Numbered from the stretch's first letter, positions 15,575 through 25,643 are shown. The stretch is 43,822 nucleotides of DNA from Nostocales cyanobacterium LEGE 12452 (GCA_015206945.1 JADEXV010000035.1:1-43822); one strand, 5' to 3'. Notes: a model not told the origin generated them from the sequence alone. Translations and numbers: made by a program.

Positions 15575-17497
15575 GGGAGCAACGCGATTTTGTGAGGTCG
15601 GCCAAAAAAGGTGCGATCGCTAAAAACCTATTTATCTGTACTTAGAATATTTATTGCCATTAACTAATTATTTATACTGGGTTAAATTAGAGATGATTTT
15701 AGGATACAAAAAAAGGTAGGATTCCCTTTGGAGTAAAGGTTTTGATATCTGACATCAAAACAAAAACAGGGAATACTTACGATGAAAAATAATATATATT
15801 GTACTTTTGATTTAAGCAAATCAGTGTCACACTTTCAAGAAAAAGTTACGAAAGTTTTAGAATTAACGAATATCCCAGAATGGAATGGACAAACTTTCAA
15901 ATTACGTGAAAAATAAATTAGGGAATCGGCATTAATTTTAGCAGGAGAATGTATTGCTTTATTGCTCCATAACTTGTCTAAATCTCAAGAATTTTTGCAC
16001 AAAACAATGCAGGAAACTCAGGGATGGTGGCACAATAAGACGCGAAAGCACGGTTGTAAAAAACGGCAAATATTAACAGTTGGGAATGTTGTAGTAACTT
16101 TCAAGCTACCGTATGTAGTTGAACGTCAGACTCAACCAAATAAAAATAAAAAATCTACTCATGTTGGATTCTGCCCATTCTTAAGATATTTAGGAATGTC
16201 CGAAGGTTTAACCCCTGGAGTTTTATCGACTGTTGCTCAATATGGTGCAATTGCTGGCTCGTTTGAGGCAGCACGGACAACATTAATCGATTGGGGCGTA
16301 AATATTAGTCTAAAACGCATAGAACGGCTAACATATTACTTTGGTAAAATTGGCATAAATTTACGTGAATCGAAAATAACAAGTTTAGAGCTTGGTAACT
16401 TACCTACGAATAATACTCTTAAAGACCAGCGTGTTGTTATTGCTGTAGATGGCGGTCGTACACGGATTCGGATTAATAAAAAAGGCAGACGTAAGGCTAA
16501 AACTAATCGTGTAGGCTTTACAGGAGAATGGATTGAGCCAAAACTATTAACAATTTATGTAGTGAATGAACAAGGTGAAAAAATCAGGAATGGAGAGGTT
16601 TCAATTACCAATGATGGAACTTATCAAGGATATCAAGGATTTTTGCAGATATTAGAGATGTACTTGGTTAATTTAGGCATTAGTCAGGCTAAACAGGTTT
16701 TATTAATTGCGGATGGAGCAGAATGGATCTGGATACATATTCCCCCTTTACTCAAAAAGTTAAAATGCCCACCTGAAACTTATCAATTATTAGACTTTTT
16801 TCACGCTGCATCACATTTACAAGACTTTGCTGATGCTGCTTTTAACACAAACAATGAGCGTCAACAATGGTTTAAAAAGGCGCGAAAAAGTTTAAGGAAA
16901 GGTCAAACACTAAATTTAATCAGAAACATGGATGAATTTATCTCCGGGGCAAGTGGAGAGCGTCTTAAAAATTTGGTACGAGAGCGAAACTATATTTTAA
17001 AAGCTTACCGACGGAGGCTTGTAAAATATAATGAAGTTGCAACCAAAAAACTTCCTCTTGGTAGTGGGGCTTCTTGATTGTTTAATTCGTCAAGTTGTTA
17101 ATTTACGTATGAAAGGTAATAGTAAATTTTGGCTTCAAGATAACGCAGAAATTATGTTGCACCTCCGTTGTCAATGGATAGCTAAAAGTTGGGATAATTT
17201 TTCTGACTCTATCTTTAATTCGTTTATAAAACCCCAAAGTGCCTGATAAATTTTATACTTTAATTCAGCATTTAATTTATTTACTGCCATAATTGATACC
17301 AAGTCTTAAAGAATTATTGCAGGCATATTTGGAAATAATCGTCAAATGATTTACTAGCAATCTTTTTGGGATATCTCATCAAGATAATTTTTCGTGCAAT
17401 TACGTATGTTAATTGCAAATAAAATCACCTCATGCAGAAATGTAAGTTTTAGCGATCGCTGGTTTTTGATCCGACCTCACAAAATCGCGTTGCTCCC
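15575..17497 (+). mobile_element. ISKra4-like insertion sequence, copy 1 (inactive)
   Basis: Perfect inverted repeats of 28 bp lie at 15574-15601 (GGGAGCAACGCGATTTTGTG...) and 17471-17498. Counting from GGG to CCC, as fixed by copy 2, the element is 1923 bp. The flanking 9-mers (15566-15574 and 17498-17506) do not match, so no target duplication remains, which implies an older insertion or a recombination. Its transposase is broken by a nonsense codon and a frameshift. It lies about 220 bp upstream of phoX. Confidence 0.85.
15782..17246 (+). pseudogene. ISKra4-like transposase, nonsense and frameshift mutated
   Basis: The frame starts at ATG 15782, is stopped by TAA at 15914-15916 where copy 2 has a Gln codon, continues from 15962 to 17077, and then shifts frame within GSGA(VES) so that the C-terminus continues in another frame to 17246. 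Conserved blocks are VIAVDGGR, LLIADGAEWIW and, after the shift, RQVVNLRMKGNSKFW...NAEIMLHLR, the ISKra4-type signature. Restoring both lesions would give a protein of about 485 residues. The element is therefore not self-mobile. Confidence 0.85.
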
Positions 17498-17653
17498 GAA
17501 TAGATTGCGATCGCTTGTTATAGATTCTGTTCTAGCGTTGTTTGCTATTACACACTTATTTTTTTACACAAAGGGTTGTATTTACTTATACAATATTTGT
17601 TGTTGAACGGATAGTTTTTAAATAAACCGCAGTTAAACTAGTCATTACCTAAG

Positions 17654-17686
17654 CTTAATCTAAACCAAATAACTTTCACTTAATCG
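17654..17686 (+). promoter_or_regulatory. phoX: Possible weak Pho-box-like octamers upstream of phoX
   Basis: CTTAATCT (17654-17661) and CTTAATCG (17679-17686) resemble the CTTAACCT-type octamer of cyanobacterial PhoB sites. Normal Pho boxes are tandem with 3-nt spacing, whereas these are 25 nt apart, so the call is tentative. Confidence 0.25.
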
Positions 17687-17717
17687 CTGCATTTTCAAGA
17701 AAAAAAAATTAAGTAGA

Positions 17718-19094
17718 ATGGCATTTTCAAGACGAAGATTTCTCTCTTTAGCCGGTGCTGGCGCAGCTGGTGTCTCCATGCTTTCGCCCTTAGAAGCTTT
17801 ATACGCAAGGGCTGCTGCTCGTGGTCAAGTTGCAAGAGGAATTGGTTATGGTTCATTACAAGCAAAATTACCAGAAAATGCAGCTGAACTTGTTGGTATT
17901 GTTCTGGGTGGAATTAACTTAAGTACAACTCCCCTACTGGAACTACCTCCTGGGTTTAACTACACCGCGATTTCATATACAGGTCAAAACATGGATGATG
18001 GGAACAAAGTCCCAGGTTCTCATGATGGCATGGCTGCTTTTCCTGGCCCTAACAACACTACAATTCTAGTAAGAAATCAAGAGTTGGGCCCAACTTCTAA
18101 TGGTGCTATTGCACGCCCCGAATTTGTATATGACCAGATTGGGGGAGGCACAACAACAATAATTGTTGGTACTGACCGTCGAGTAAGAAAACATTTCGTA
18201 TCTCTAGCAGGGACTATTCGTAACTGTGCCGGTGGACCGACTCCTTGGGGTTCTTGGGTTAGCTGCGAAGAAAATCTGACTATTCCTGAACCTACCAATA
18301 CTGCTACCAAAAAGCATGGTTATAACTTTGAGGTTCCGGCAACAGATGATATTAAAGTTGCCGAGCCAATTCCCCTTGTAGCAATGGGTCGTTTTAATCA
18401 TGAAGCCGTCGCAGTTGATCCAGACAGTGGATGGGTATATCAAACTGAAGACAATGGCAATAGCTGCTTCTATCGCTTCCGTCCTAATCAATATGGCAAT
18501 CTCCGCAGTGGTGGAATCCTTGAGGCGTTAGCCATTGAAGCAATGCCAACAGTTAATACTCGCACGAATTTTCTTCAATATAAAAACCAACCATTGCCAG
18601 TTCGGTGGATGACGATTGATACTGTTGATCCTGCTACTAATGACGATAGTATTTCTGTGCGCCGTCAGGGGCAAAATAAGGGTGCAGCTATCTTCTCTCG
18701 CGGTGAAGGTTGTTGGTATGGCAACGGCTTGGTCTATTTTACTTGTAGCAATGGCGGTAATATAGGGCAAGGACAGGTTTTTGCTTATGATCCCAGCAAC
18801 GATACTATCACCTTAGTTGTGGAGTCTACTAATAGTGAGGAGTTGAACGCCCCCGATAACATTACTGTGGCTCCTTTTGGAGACCTCTTTATTTGTGAAG
18901 ACGGTAGCGGTACAGAATACGTTATCGGCGTTAACCAGCAAGGTGAACTGTATCGGTTTGCAACGAACGCTATTAATGGCAGTGAATTTGCTGGTGCTTG
19001 CTTCTCACCTGATGGTCAAACATTGTTTGTCAATATCCAGTCTCCTGGAATTACCTGTGCGATTTGGGGCCCTTGGACACGCCGTCGCAGTTAA
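17718..19094 (+). CDS. phoX: PhoX-family alkaline phosphatase with Tat signal
   Basis: The 458-residue protein begins with a twin-arginine signal (SRRRFLSLAGAGAAG, R5-R7), so it is exported folded to the periplasm. Family landmarks are RNQE (119-122), GTIRNCAGGPTPWGSWVSCEE (165-185, with C183 and E184/E185), GRFNHEAV, RGEG, APDN and GACFSPDG. PhoX enzymes are Ca/Fe-dependent phosphomonoesterases that release phosphate from organic esters under phosphate limitation. The upstream region has two octamers close to the cyanobacterial Pho-box consensus (CTTAATCT at 17654, CTTAATCG at 17679), a weak hint of PhoB control. It is monocistronic, with IS copy 1 upstream and an IS remnant downstream. Confidence 0.88.
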   Translation: MAFSRRRFLSLAGAGAAGVSMLSPLEALYARAAARGQVARGIGYGSLQAKLPENAAELVGIVLGGINLSTTPLLELPPGFNYTAISYTGQNMDDGNKVPGSHDGMAAFPGPNNTTILVRNQELGPTSNGAIARPEFVYDQIGGGTTTIIVGTDRRVRKHFVSLAGTIRNCAGGPTPWGSWVSCEENLTIPEPTNTATKKHGYNFEVPATDDIKVAEPIPLVAMGRFNHEAVAVDPDSGWVYQTEDNGNSCFYRFRPNQYGNLRSGGILEALAIEAMPTVNTRTNFLQYKNQPLPVRWMTIDTVDPATNDDSISVRRQGQNKGAAIFSRGEGCWYGNGLVYFTCSNGGNIGQGQVFAYDPSNDTITLVVESTNSEELNAPDNITVAPFGDLFICEDGSGTEYVIGVNQQGELYRFATNAINGSEFAGACFSPDGQTLFVNIQSPGITCAIWGPWTRRRS

Positions 19095-19167
19095 AGGTGT
19101 ACTCTCTAAACTAGGGTAAAGATTTGTTGTAGCCAAAGAGTTAATTGAGATTACGCTAACAAATTTT

Positions 19168-19755
19168 CTGACTTTTCACGTTATATGGAAAAGGTGATTC
19201 TAACGTTTTCTCAAACCCTATTCTTTCCTTACTTATTGTCATTAGCTTCAAGTTATTGCTAATAAGCCTGTGAAAAAAGTAACGTAGTTCTGTTGCTTGA
19301 AGACTTCCCGTGAAAAGTCAGCTTACCAATCGGGCCGTAACCTTCTTTTTTAGCTGCAATACTGCCATAATCAAGAAAAGTAGTGTCCCCGACACACAGC
19401 ACTACATCATGCTCTGCAACAATTTCTGCCGTCATTTGGCAGTGCGGCTCTAAAAGCTATTGTAAATTCCACTTTGGGGTTGGCAAAAACTCGTATGCTC
19501 TCTTAAGTACGGTTCCGCTGTTAAAGATTTCTGAGAGTGCTTTGCCAAATCCCTGGCTTAAAGCATAGCCAAAAGACAAAAGCACGCTCATTCAATCGGC
19601 GCTCGCCTAATTCACAGGTTGCAAAATTTTTCTCCCACCAGTCCAGCATTGCTTGTTACCTCTAGCACACGATTTCAATCACTGTACCGTATATACTGTG
19701 CTTTATCCAAAATCCTTTCTGAGCAAGCTTTTTGAGACTTAACGGGAAAAGTCAG
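19168..19755 (-). mobile_element. Internally deleted IS4/Tn5-like element (588 bp)
   Basis: The left terminus reads CTGACTTTTCACGTTATATG (from 19168) and the right terminus, on the complement, CTGACTTTTCCCGTTAAGTC (ending at 19755). A third copy of the same terminal motif, on the complement, ends at 19321 and joins directly to transposase coding sequence. The element thus looks like a transposase fragment plus a 154-bp unit with its own inverted ends (19168-19321). No target duplication was identified. Confidence 0.6.
19322..19649 (-). pseudogene. IS4/Tn5-like transposase, N-terminal remnant
   Basis: On the minus strand from ATG 19649 the product begins MLDWWEKNFATCELGERRLN, the typical start of Tn5-type IS4 transposases. 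With two frameshifts it continues through a QGFGKALSEIFNSGTVLKR-type segment to VVLCVGDTTFLDYGSIAAKK and GYGPIG, the first catalytic Asp region. It is cut off there by terminal-repeat sequence. The remaining two thirds, including the other catalytic residues, is missing. Confidence 0.75.
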
Positions 19756-19950
19756 GTTCTACAATTCCCTTAACAATACGCCTACTGGGAACAAGACCCC
19801 CGGCTTATTGTATTGCTCCCTGCCACACAATAAGCTGTTAACGTGGTTCTAGCTTAGTCATCGGTCGGACTTGGCGTTCGCTAGTCGGCAGAATATGATC
19901 CATTGGATCACATTCTGCCACCCAATTCTCAAAAATAACCGCAGAAAAGC
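19756..19950. promoter_or_regulatory. Upstream region of the ZIP-like gene with a 15-bp stem hairpin
   Basis: GGCAGAATATGATCC (19887-19901) and GGATCACATTCTGCC (19905-19919) form a near-perfect 15-bp inverted repeat with a 3-nt loop, only 31 bp before the ATG of the membrane protein gene. One position is a G-T type pair. There is no T-run, so it is not a standard terminator. It may be an operator or leader hairpin controlling the downstream gene. Confidence 0.45.
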
Positions 19951-20676
19951 ATGATCACTGCAATATGTGCGATCGCCTTAGCCATCATACATTTGTCTTC
20001 AGGTAAACTACAATTTATTAGAGCTAAACCGCGTAGTCGTTGGCTCTCATTTAGCAGTGGGGTATCTGTCGCTTATGTGTTTGTCCACATTTTGCCAGAA
20101 CTGAGTAAAGCCCAAATAACACTTCAAAGCAGTTTGAATATTGGACTTGCTTTTTTAGAGCATCACGTTTATTTGGTCGCACTTTTAGGTTTAGCAGTGT
20201 TTTATGGCTTAGAACGATTTGCAAACAAGTCGCGTCAACGCAATCAAAAAGCAGGCAAGGGAGATGTTACTGCTTTAGACGTTTTTTGGATACATATTGC
20301 TTCTTTTGCTGTTTATAACGCCTTAATTGGCTACTTATTAGTACACCGAGAAGAATCAAGTATCAAGAGTTTATTATTCTATTCTTTTGCGATGGCACTG
20401 CATTTTGTAGTCAACGATGATGGTTTGCGCGAAAACCACAAACAAATATATGATCGGATTGGGCGGTGGTTGTTAGTAGCTGCGATCATTGTTGGCTGGA
20501 TAATTGGCATTGGCACAGTAATTCATCAGGCGGCTGTTGCGGTTCTCTTCGCCTTTTTATCGGGAGGTATTGTACTCAATGTCCTTAAGGAAGAACTACC
20601 AGAAGAGCGAGAAAGCCGCTTTTGGGCGTTTGCATTAGGTGCGTTCGGTTATGCAATTCTTTTATTAGCTCTTTAA
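19951..20676 (+). CDS. Polytopic membrane protein, weakly ZIP-like
   Basis: The 241-residue protein has about seven or eight hydrophobic segments. Polar positions within or near the helices are VHILPELSK (H47), LEHHVY, WIHIAS, ALHFVVNDDGLRE and NVLKEELPEE. The C-terminal pattern (gating helix, FLSGGIVLNVLKEELP, final helix) and His/Glu-rich helices recall ZIP metal transporters, but the HNxPEG signature is absent. It may be a ZIP-related protein of unknown substrate. The start at 19951 lies after a prominent hairpin. The protein appears intact despite the decayed surroundings. Confidence 0.6.
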   Translation: MITAICAIALAIIHLSSGKLQFIRAKPRSRWLSFSSGVSVAYVFVHILPELSKAQITLQSSLNIGLAFLEHHVYLVALLGLAVFYGLERFANKSRQRNQKAGKGDVTALDVFWIHIASFAVYNALIGYLLVHREESSIKSLLFYSFAMALHFVVNDDGLRENHKQIYDRIGRWLLVAAIIVGWIIGIGTVIHQAAVAVLFAFLSGGIVLNVLKEELPEERESRFWAFALGAFGYAILLLAL

Positions 20677-20678
20677 TT

Positions 20679-21207
20679 ATTCAATTTTATTATTCTCTAG
20701 CTCCAGCATTAATAGGTGTATCAATTGCTTTTGTACAACCTCAAAATGCTTTTGCACTCTCCTCAGCCGAAATTGCTAAAGTTGCCAAAGCTATTACTGT
20801 AGAAATTGATAATTATGATAGTTCTGGTACTGAAGCCACTAAACGAGTCAATACCTTTTTGAGACTCTCAGCTAAAACTGGGGCAGATGTGGGCGTTAGT
20901 ACACCTAAGATACCAACAGCCACAGTACCGAAAGCTGATGACTTCTATATTCAGGCTGGGGATAAGTACAAAAAAGGAGACTTGCAAGGGGCGATCGCCG
21001 ATTTCAACCAAGCCATCAAGATTAATCCTAACTTTGCCCAAGCCTACTACAACCGGGGAGTTGTCCGCTCTGCATCAGGAGACTTGCAAGGGGCGATCGT
21101 TGATTTCAACCAAGCCATCAAGATTAATCCTAACTTTGCCCAAGCCTACTACAACCGGGGAGTTGCCCGCTCTGAATTGAGAGACAAACAAAGGGCAATC
21201 ACCGATT
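20679..21207 (+). pseudogene. Truncated secreted TPR protein (both ends lost)
   Basis: An open frame without a credible start codon encodes a signal-peptide-like segment ending AFA/LSSAE, then AKAITVEID, a stretch seen in cyanobacterial S1-protease-TPR proteins, although the protease core is missing. Two almost identical TPR units follow (GDLQGAIADFNQAIKINPNF and its copy), encoded by a 102-bp direct repeat. The frame is cut at 21207 by an IS701-like element. The 5' side directly abuts the ZIP-like gene without a ribosome binding site. It is likely a dead gene fragment. Confidence 0.65.
20976..21179 (+). repeat. Two 102-bp tandem TPR-coding repeats
   Basis: Units at 20976-21077 and 21078-21179 are nearly identical at the nucleotide level (start GGAGACTTGCAAGGGGCGAT), each encoding one 34-residue TPR. 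The sequence identity implies recent duplication or conversion rather than old TPR divergence. Confidence 0.85.
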
Positions 21208-22390
21208 CAGGACTTACGCATTGACAGGAATCTGAATATGTGAATTCAAGTTCATCCTTTGTTCAAGATGTTCCAGAATAAAGTCACGAGCCACCTGAAG
21301 AGACAAATTTCGCTGGACTTCATACCAGTTTTCAATTAACTCTTGAGTTCGCATTAGTTCTAGTTGTGTGAAAGCGCGGATAGCACTAAAAAAGTGAGTT
21401 TTAATTGCCTCAGATGTTCTCACCATGAATAGCTCAATTCCACACACTTGTTTGATGGCTCGATGGTAACATTCAATCCCCCAATGAATCGAATGTAACT
21501 CCTTAAATTCGACGAGGGAAATTAAAAATAGTGCATCTTTGTCAGGCACATACATGATGTAATATCTGGGAATCTCGTTTTTGAAAAGTCTCCGAAATAC
21601 TTTCACTTGTCCAAATTTTTTCAGATGCACTATTAACCCATTCTCTGGAATTTCTAGATTTTGGATTTGGGTAAAATTTTTACCATCAACTGAACACAAG
21701 CGATTTTTAGCTATCCCAGTTAAAAACTTTAATCCCTTGTCTTTAAAGAACTTCAGGTTCCTTTTACTGGAATACCAAGCATCAGTGGTTACATTCTCAG
21801 GCTCCAAACCCCAATGCAAAACCTCAGCAATCATATCTCGTAAATAATCATTTTTCGTCTGACCATCTTGTTTATCATAAATCCGATAATTTACAGGTAC
21901 AGATTTACCTGATAAATCGGTGTAATACAAGGTAATTAGTTGAATCCCTTTAACTGTACGATGATGCCTTCCTGAATAAATGTAAGTAAAAAATTGCTGT
22001 TAGTTTCGGGTCACTATGAGGCTTATCAATTACGGTATCATCTGCACTTAATGTACCACCTACTAAATTGATATGCAGCTTAACTTCATCAAATAAATCC
22101 TTTGGCTCGTAACGCTCACGTAGCAAAAATCTGTTGACACTATCATGTGACAAATCTTCCATAATATCTGCTAAACGTGTGCAGCCTGGATACTTTGATT
22201 CTGCCAATAAAAACAGAGTGTAAGTGTTGAGGTCACACTTTGCAGTTGATGGCTTGGTAGTTACTCTGATTGTCCATGCCCTCAATAGAGACAGTGTAAA
22301 TTATCTATCTTTTCAGCCCCCTACTGCTAGCGATCGCTTATTCTTCTCTTCCCTTCATTCTTTGTCTCATTTGTCAATGCGTAAGTTCTG
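21208..22390 (-). mobile_element. IS701-like insertion sequence (1183 bp)
   Basis: The terminal inverted repeats are CAGGACTTACGCATTGACA (21208-21226) and, on the complement, CAGAACTTACGCATTGACA (22372-22390), matching at 18 of 19 positions. The single transposase gene is on the minus strand and frameshifted. No matching target duplication is seen (flanks GATT and CGCT). The sequences on the two sides do not join into one gene, so a rearrangement accompanied or followed insertion. Confidence 0.85.
21214..22285 (-). pseudogene. IS701-like DDE transposase, frameshifted
   Basis: The first part (22285 to 21950) contains SADDTVIDKPHSD with the first catalytic Asp. The second part (21930 to 21214) contains TTDAWYSS (second Asp) and HSIHWGIECYHRAIKQ (catalytic Glu). 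Between them a T6 run at about 21989 shifts the frame: the alternate frame reads YIYSGRHHRTVKGIQLITLYY, which reconnects both halves. The change is a one-base insertion (+1), not the -1 shift used by many IS elements, so decay is more likely than programmed frameshifting. Confidence 0.85.
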
Positions 22391-22691
22391 CGCTAGACCC
22401 ATCCAACAGCGATTGACAGAAATAGAAACGGATTTACTTATCCCTTATCAAACTGTTGCTATTCAAATACTTGGAACTTGGTCACACAGGGGTAATGTAG
22501 AACTATATTTTAAACACCGCTATCATAATTACAATTATCGCATTGGTAGTTTAACTGAGTATTTCAAATTTGGTGCTACCGATGCTAACGCTGCTCTACA
22601 TGAGCTACAACAAATGAAAGATAAAGTACTTTCTCCAGTCGAGATAGATATTTTTAAGGACAACATTAGCTTATCTATTGTTGCTATCTAG
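22391..22691 (+). pseudogene. C-terminal fragment of an unknown gene
   Basis: About 99 residues are open from the IS701-like end to TAG 22689-22691. The product looks like real protein (RLTEIETDLLIPYQTVAIQI, then FKHRYHNYNYRIGSLTEYFK) but matches no family I recognise. It has no start codon after the IS end, so the 5' part was lost. It does not continue the TPR gene on the other side. Confidence 0.5.
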
Positions 22692-22845
22692 CCTATTTGA
22701 ACAGTTATCAATGGTCTATTTATCCTGTGATTTAAGTCACCAACCATTTAGTAGAACCCTTTGGTGACAATTCTTTATCCCCCATTAACGCAAAAATAAT
22801 TGATAATTTTTTAACAGTACTATCTGTTTGCCCTATCTCCACAAT

Positions 22846-23256
22846 ATGAATATCGACCGATTACATGAACTTAAGCAAAAACTGACGAATGACGCAGACT
22901 TGTCCGATATCTGGCTATTTTATATGGATCATTTTGCGGATCTGCCGGAATTCACTGACATGGGTGAGCCTGCCTATAATGAATATCTAGATGCTGTCCT
23001 CCAAAAAACTTGTCAGCAGATGTTTGATAGGGCAATAAAGATTAGTGACTTTTTGCTAATCTACATCGCTCCATATCATTTATTTCATGGAGCTTTCTTT
23101 CTGGAAGGGCGTATTGGGGGTGTGATTTATTTCGAGGATATAAAAATTGGGTTAATTGCAGTGTCGGCAGATTATCCCCCTACCGATGCAGTTAAGTATT
23201 CACGTTTTACTGAGATGATTCAACTGTCTGCTCCTAATTGCAATGACCGCAATTGA
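22846..23256 (+). CDS. Hypothetical protein, 136 residues
   Basis: I prefer the ATG at 22846 (MNIDRLHELKQKL) over the in-frame one at 22828, because the protein-like helical sequence begins there; neither has a clear Shine-Dalgarno sequence. It is a soluble mixed alpha/beta protein with an aromatic, acidic middle (DIWLFYMDHFADLPEFTDMG) and a hydrophobic core strand region (GAFFLEGRIGGVIYFEDIKIGLIAV). No catalytic motif is recognised. It may be a small orphan cyanobacterial family. It stands alone between an IS-truncated fragment and a decayed SDR gene. Confidence 0.6.
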   Translation: MNIDRLHELKQKLTNDADLSDIWLFYMDHFADLPEFTDMGEPAYNEYLDAVLQKTCQQMFDRAIKISDFLLIYIAPYHLFHGAFFLEGRIGGVIYFEDIKIGLIAVSADYPPTDAVKYSRFTEMIQLSAPNCNDRN

Positions 23257-23266
23257 AATTCACTCT

Positions 23267-23671
23267 TTAATTTACAGTTAAGGGAATCCTATTATCTTCG
23301 GGTTTTAAATTGAGAATAAACGGAATAGCTTTCAATACCCAATCGGACACGGGTGTATAATTAGCAGCTTCTTCTCCAAAGGTAATAGAAAGCATATCTG
23401 TATGAATAATCCCTGGATTAAGGGGTATAGCTGCCATACCATTCGGCAATTCTTGTGCCAAAGAACGAGTTAATCCTTCGATTGCCCACTTAGAAGCACA
23501 GTATGGTGCAACTTGGGCCCAAGTCGAACATCCCCAGCCAGAACTAAAGTTAACAATTCACAATTATTTTTTGAATTTTGAATTTTGCATTTTTAATTTT
23601 GAATTTCCTTAAATGGTCATTGCATAACCTAGACCTTTGCTTATGCCTGTAATTAAGATGAGCTTACTCAT
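23267..23671 (-). pseudogene. Short-chain dehydrogenase/reductase remnant (internal deletion)
   Basis: The start (ATG at 23671) encodes MSKLILITGISKGLGYAM, the SDR cofactor motif TGxxxGxG, then stops. After an AT-rich junction the frame resumes at about 23557 with the catalytic YxxxK block (PYCASKWAIEGLTRSLA) and runs to 23267. The central 100 or more residues are missing. The start lies 22 bp after the original stop of the upstream Rieske gene, so the two once formed an operon. A second remnant of a closely similar SDR lies at 33043-33300. Confidence 0.8.
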
Positions 23672-23693
23672 ATATTTCTGGTATTATTAGATT

Positions 23694-23879
23694 TCAGTTT
23701 TTTTCGGGTCGGTTTCGTGGAGGTAAGGTTCGTCCATCATAAAACTGAATAACTAACTTACTTAGTCCGAGCCATGCTAGTGCAAAGATTAAGGGAGCTA
23801 GAGTTTCAATCACAACTACTACAACTGATGTTGTCTGAAAAAATAAAAAAAGCATTGGAGTCCAAGCCAAAGTAAGTAC
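23694..23879 (-). pseudogene. Displaced 3' end of the Rieske oxygenase gene
   Basis: Read from the target duplication (23879-23871), this segment continues the Rieske frame exactly: LAWTPMLFLFFQTTSV..., a hydrophobic membrane segment, then IQFYDGRTLPPRN and a TGA at 23696-23694. The C-terminal membrane anchor and the YDGR-type tail are typical of cyanobacterial PAO/TIC55-like Rieske oxygenases. Joined to 25859-27085, it restores a 467-residue protein. Confidence 0.9.
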
Positions 23880-23918
23880 GGGAGCAACGCGATTTTGTGA
23901 AGTCGGATCAAAAACAAG

Positions 23919-23946
23919 CGATGCCTTCGGCGGGCTGCGCCTACGC
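23919..23946. repeat. Short palindromic Nostoc-type repeat in the IS end
   Basis: GCGATGCCTTCGGCGGGCTG and following bases form the GC-rich palindrome common between genes in Nostocales. It is placed just inside the terminal inverted repeat of IS copy 2, where copy 1 lacks it. It was therefore acquired by this copy or its parent. Confidence 0.65.
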
Positions 23947-24151
23947 TAAAAATGATATTTAAGTTAATGGTGATTTTATTTACAAAATAAATACTGATTT
24001 AAACGAGAAATCATCTTGATGAGGTATCTCAAAAAGATTGCTAGCAAGTAATTTGACGATTATTTCCAAAAATCTCTGCAACAAATCTTTGATACTTGGT
24101 ATCAATTACGGCAGAAAATAAATTAAAGGGAGAATTAAAGTATAAAATTTA

Positions 24152-25643
24152 TCAACCCGTTTGGGGTTTGATAAAAAATTTAAAGATAGAATCACAAAAA
24201 TTATCCCAACTTTTAGCTATCCATTGACAACGCAGATGTAACATAATTTCTGCATTATTTTGTAACCAAAATTTACTGTTTCCTTTCATACGTAAATTAA
24301 CAACTTGACGAATTAAACTTTCAACTGCGCCACTACCGAGAGGTAATTTTCGAGCCACAACTTCGTTATATTTTAAAAGCCTCCTTCTATACGCTTTTAA
24401 AATATAATTTCGCTCTCTTACCATAATTTTACAGCGCTCTCCTGTTGCCTCGGAGATAAATTCACCCATATTTCTCATTAAATCTAGTGCCTGACCTTTT
24501 TTTAAAATTTTTCGAGATTTTTTAAACCATGCTTGACGCTCATTCTCTGTACTAAAAGCAGCATCAGCAAAATCTTGTAAATGTGATGCTGCGTGATAAA
24601 AGTCTAATAATTGATAAGTTTCAAGTGGGCATTTTAATTTTTTGAGTAAAGGAGGAATATGTATCCATATCCACTTCTTTTCCATCAGCAATTAATAACA
24701 CCTGTTTGGCTTGACTTATACCCAAATTTACCAAATACATTTCTAAAATGAGGAGGAATTCTTTATAACCAGAATACGTGCCATCATTAGTAATAGGTAT
24801 TGCCGATGTCCTAATTTTTTTACCTTGTTCATTTACTACATAAATGGTTAGTAACTTTGGCTCCATCCATTCACCGACAAAGCCATGACGGTTTGTTTTG
24901 TTACTGCGTCTACCTTTTTTATTGAACCTAATTTTAGTTCTTCCACCATCTACAGCGATTACAACTCGTTGGTCTTTGAGAACATTACTGTTAGATAAGT
25001 GACCCATCTTCAGATTTAATATTTTTGATTGGCGTAGATTAATACCAATTTCACCAAAAAGGTAAGTCAGGCGCTCGATTCGTTTTAAACTAACATTTAT
25101 TCCCCAATCCATTAGCGTCGAACGTGCTGCATCAAAAGAACTAGCTATTGCACCATATTTGGCAATTGTTGACCAGACCAAAGGGGTAATACCTTCAGAC
25201 ATCCCTAGCCACTTTAAAAACGGACAAAATCCTTGATTTGAGGTTTTTATTTTTGGCTCATTAAGCGGAAAATTATTCGATTCTTTGCTTGTGGGATTCC
25301 GTTCAAGTACATAAGGTAGGTTTAAAGTTACTTCGACGTTTCCAATTGTTACTATTTGTCGCTTTTTAAAACCATGTTTTTTCGTATTTAATTTTCTCCA
25401 TTCCTGTGTTTGACTAACAGAATAGTTCAAGACTTTTGGGGATATTGAAAGATTATATAATAAAATAGCTATACATTGCCCTGCTAAAATTATTGCCTGT
25501 TCTCTAATTTGTTCTTCTCGTTCTCTCAGCTTTTTTCCATTCCACTCTGTGATATTTGTAAATTCTAAAAGTTTTGCGACCTGTGAGTGAAAACTTTTAA
25601 CTGACTTGTTTAAATCAAGAGTTGCACTTATATTTTTTGCCAT
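24152..25643 (-). pseudogene. ISKra4-like transposase of copy 2, one frameshift
   Basis: The first part (25643 to about 24660) covers the N-terminus through VIAVDGGR to LLIADG. The second (to 24152) carries WIWIHIPPLLKKLK, KLPLGSGAVESLIRQ and RMKGNSKFW...AEIMLHLR. The break is an extra base after GGAAAAGAA, where copy 1 reads GATGGAGCAGAATGG. The +1 direction argues for mutation rather than programmed frameshifting. Apart from this one lesion the roughly 495-residue reading frame is complete, so reversion or trans-mobilisation is conceivable. Confidence 0.85.

Noticed and set aside
21950..22000. Programmed ribosomal frameshift in the IS701-like transposase (T6 run).
   Set aside because: The required shift is +1, without a recognised slippery heptamer or stimulatory structure, so a one-base insertion is simpler.
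24660..24700. Programmed frameshift in IS copy 2 transposase.
   Set aside because: Comparison with copy 1 shows a single extra base, and the direction is +1. Mutation is more likely.
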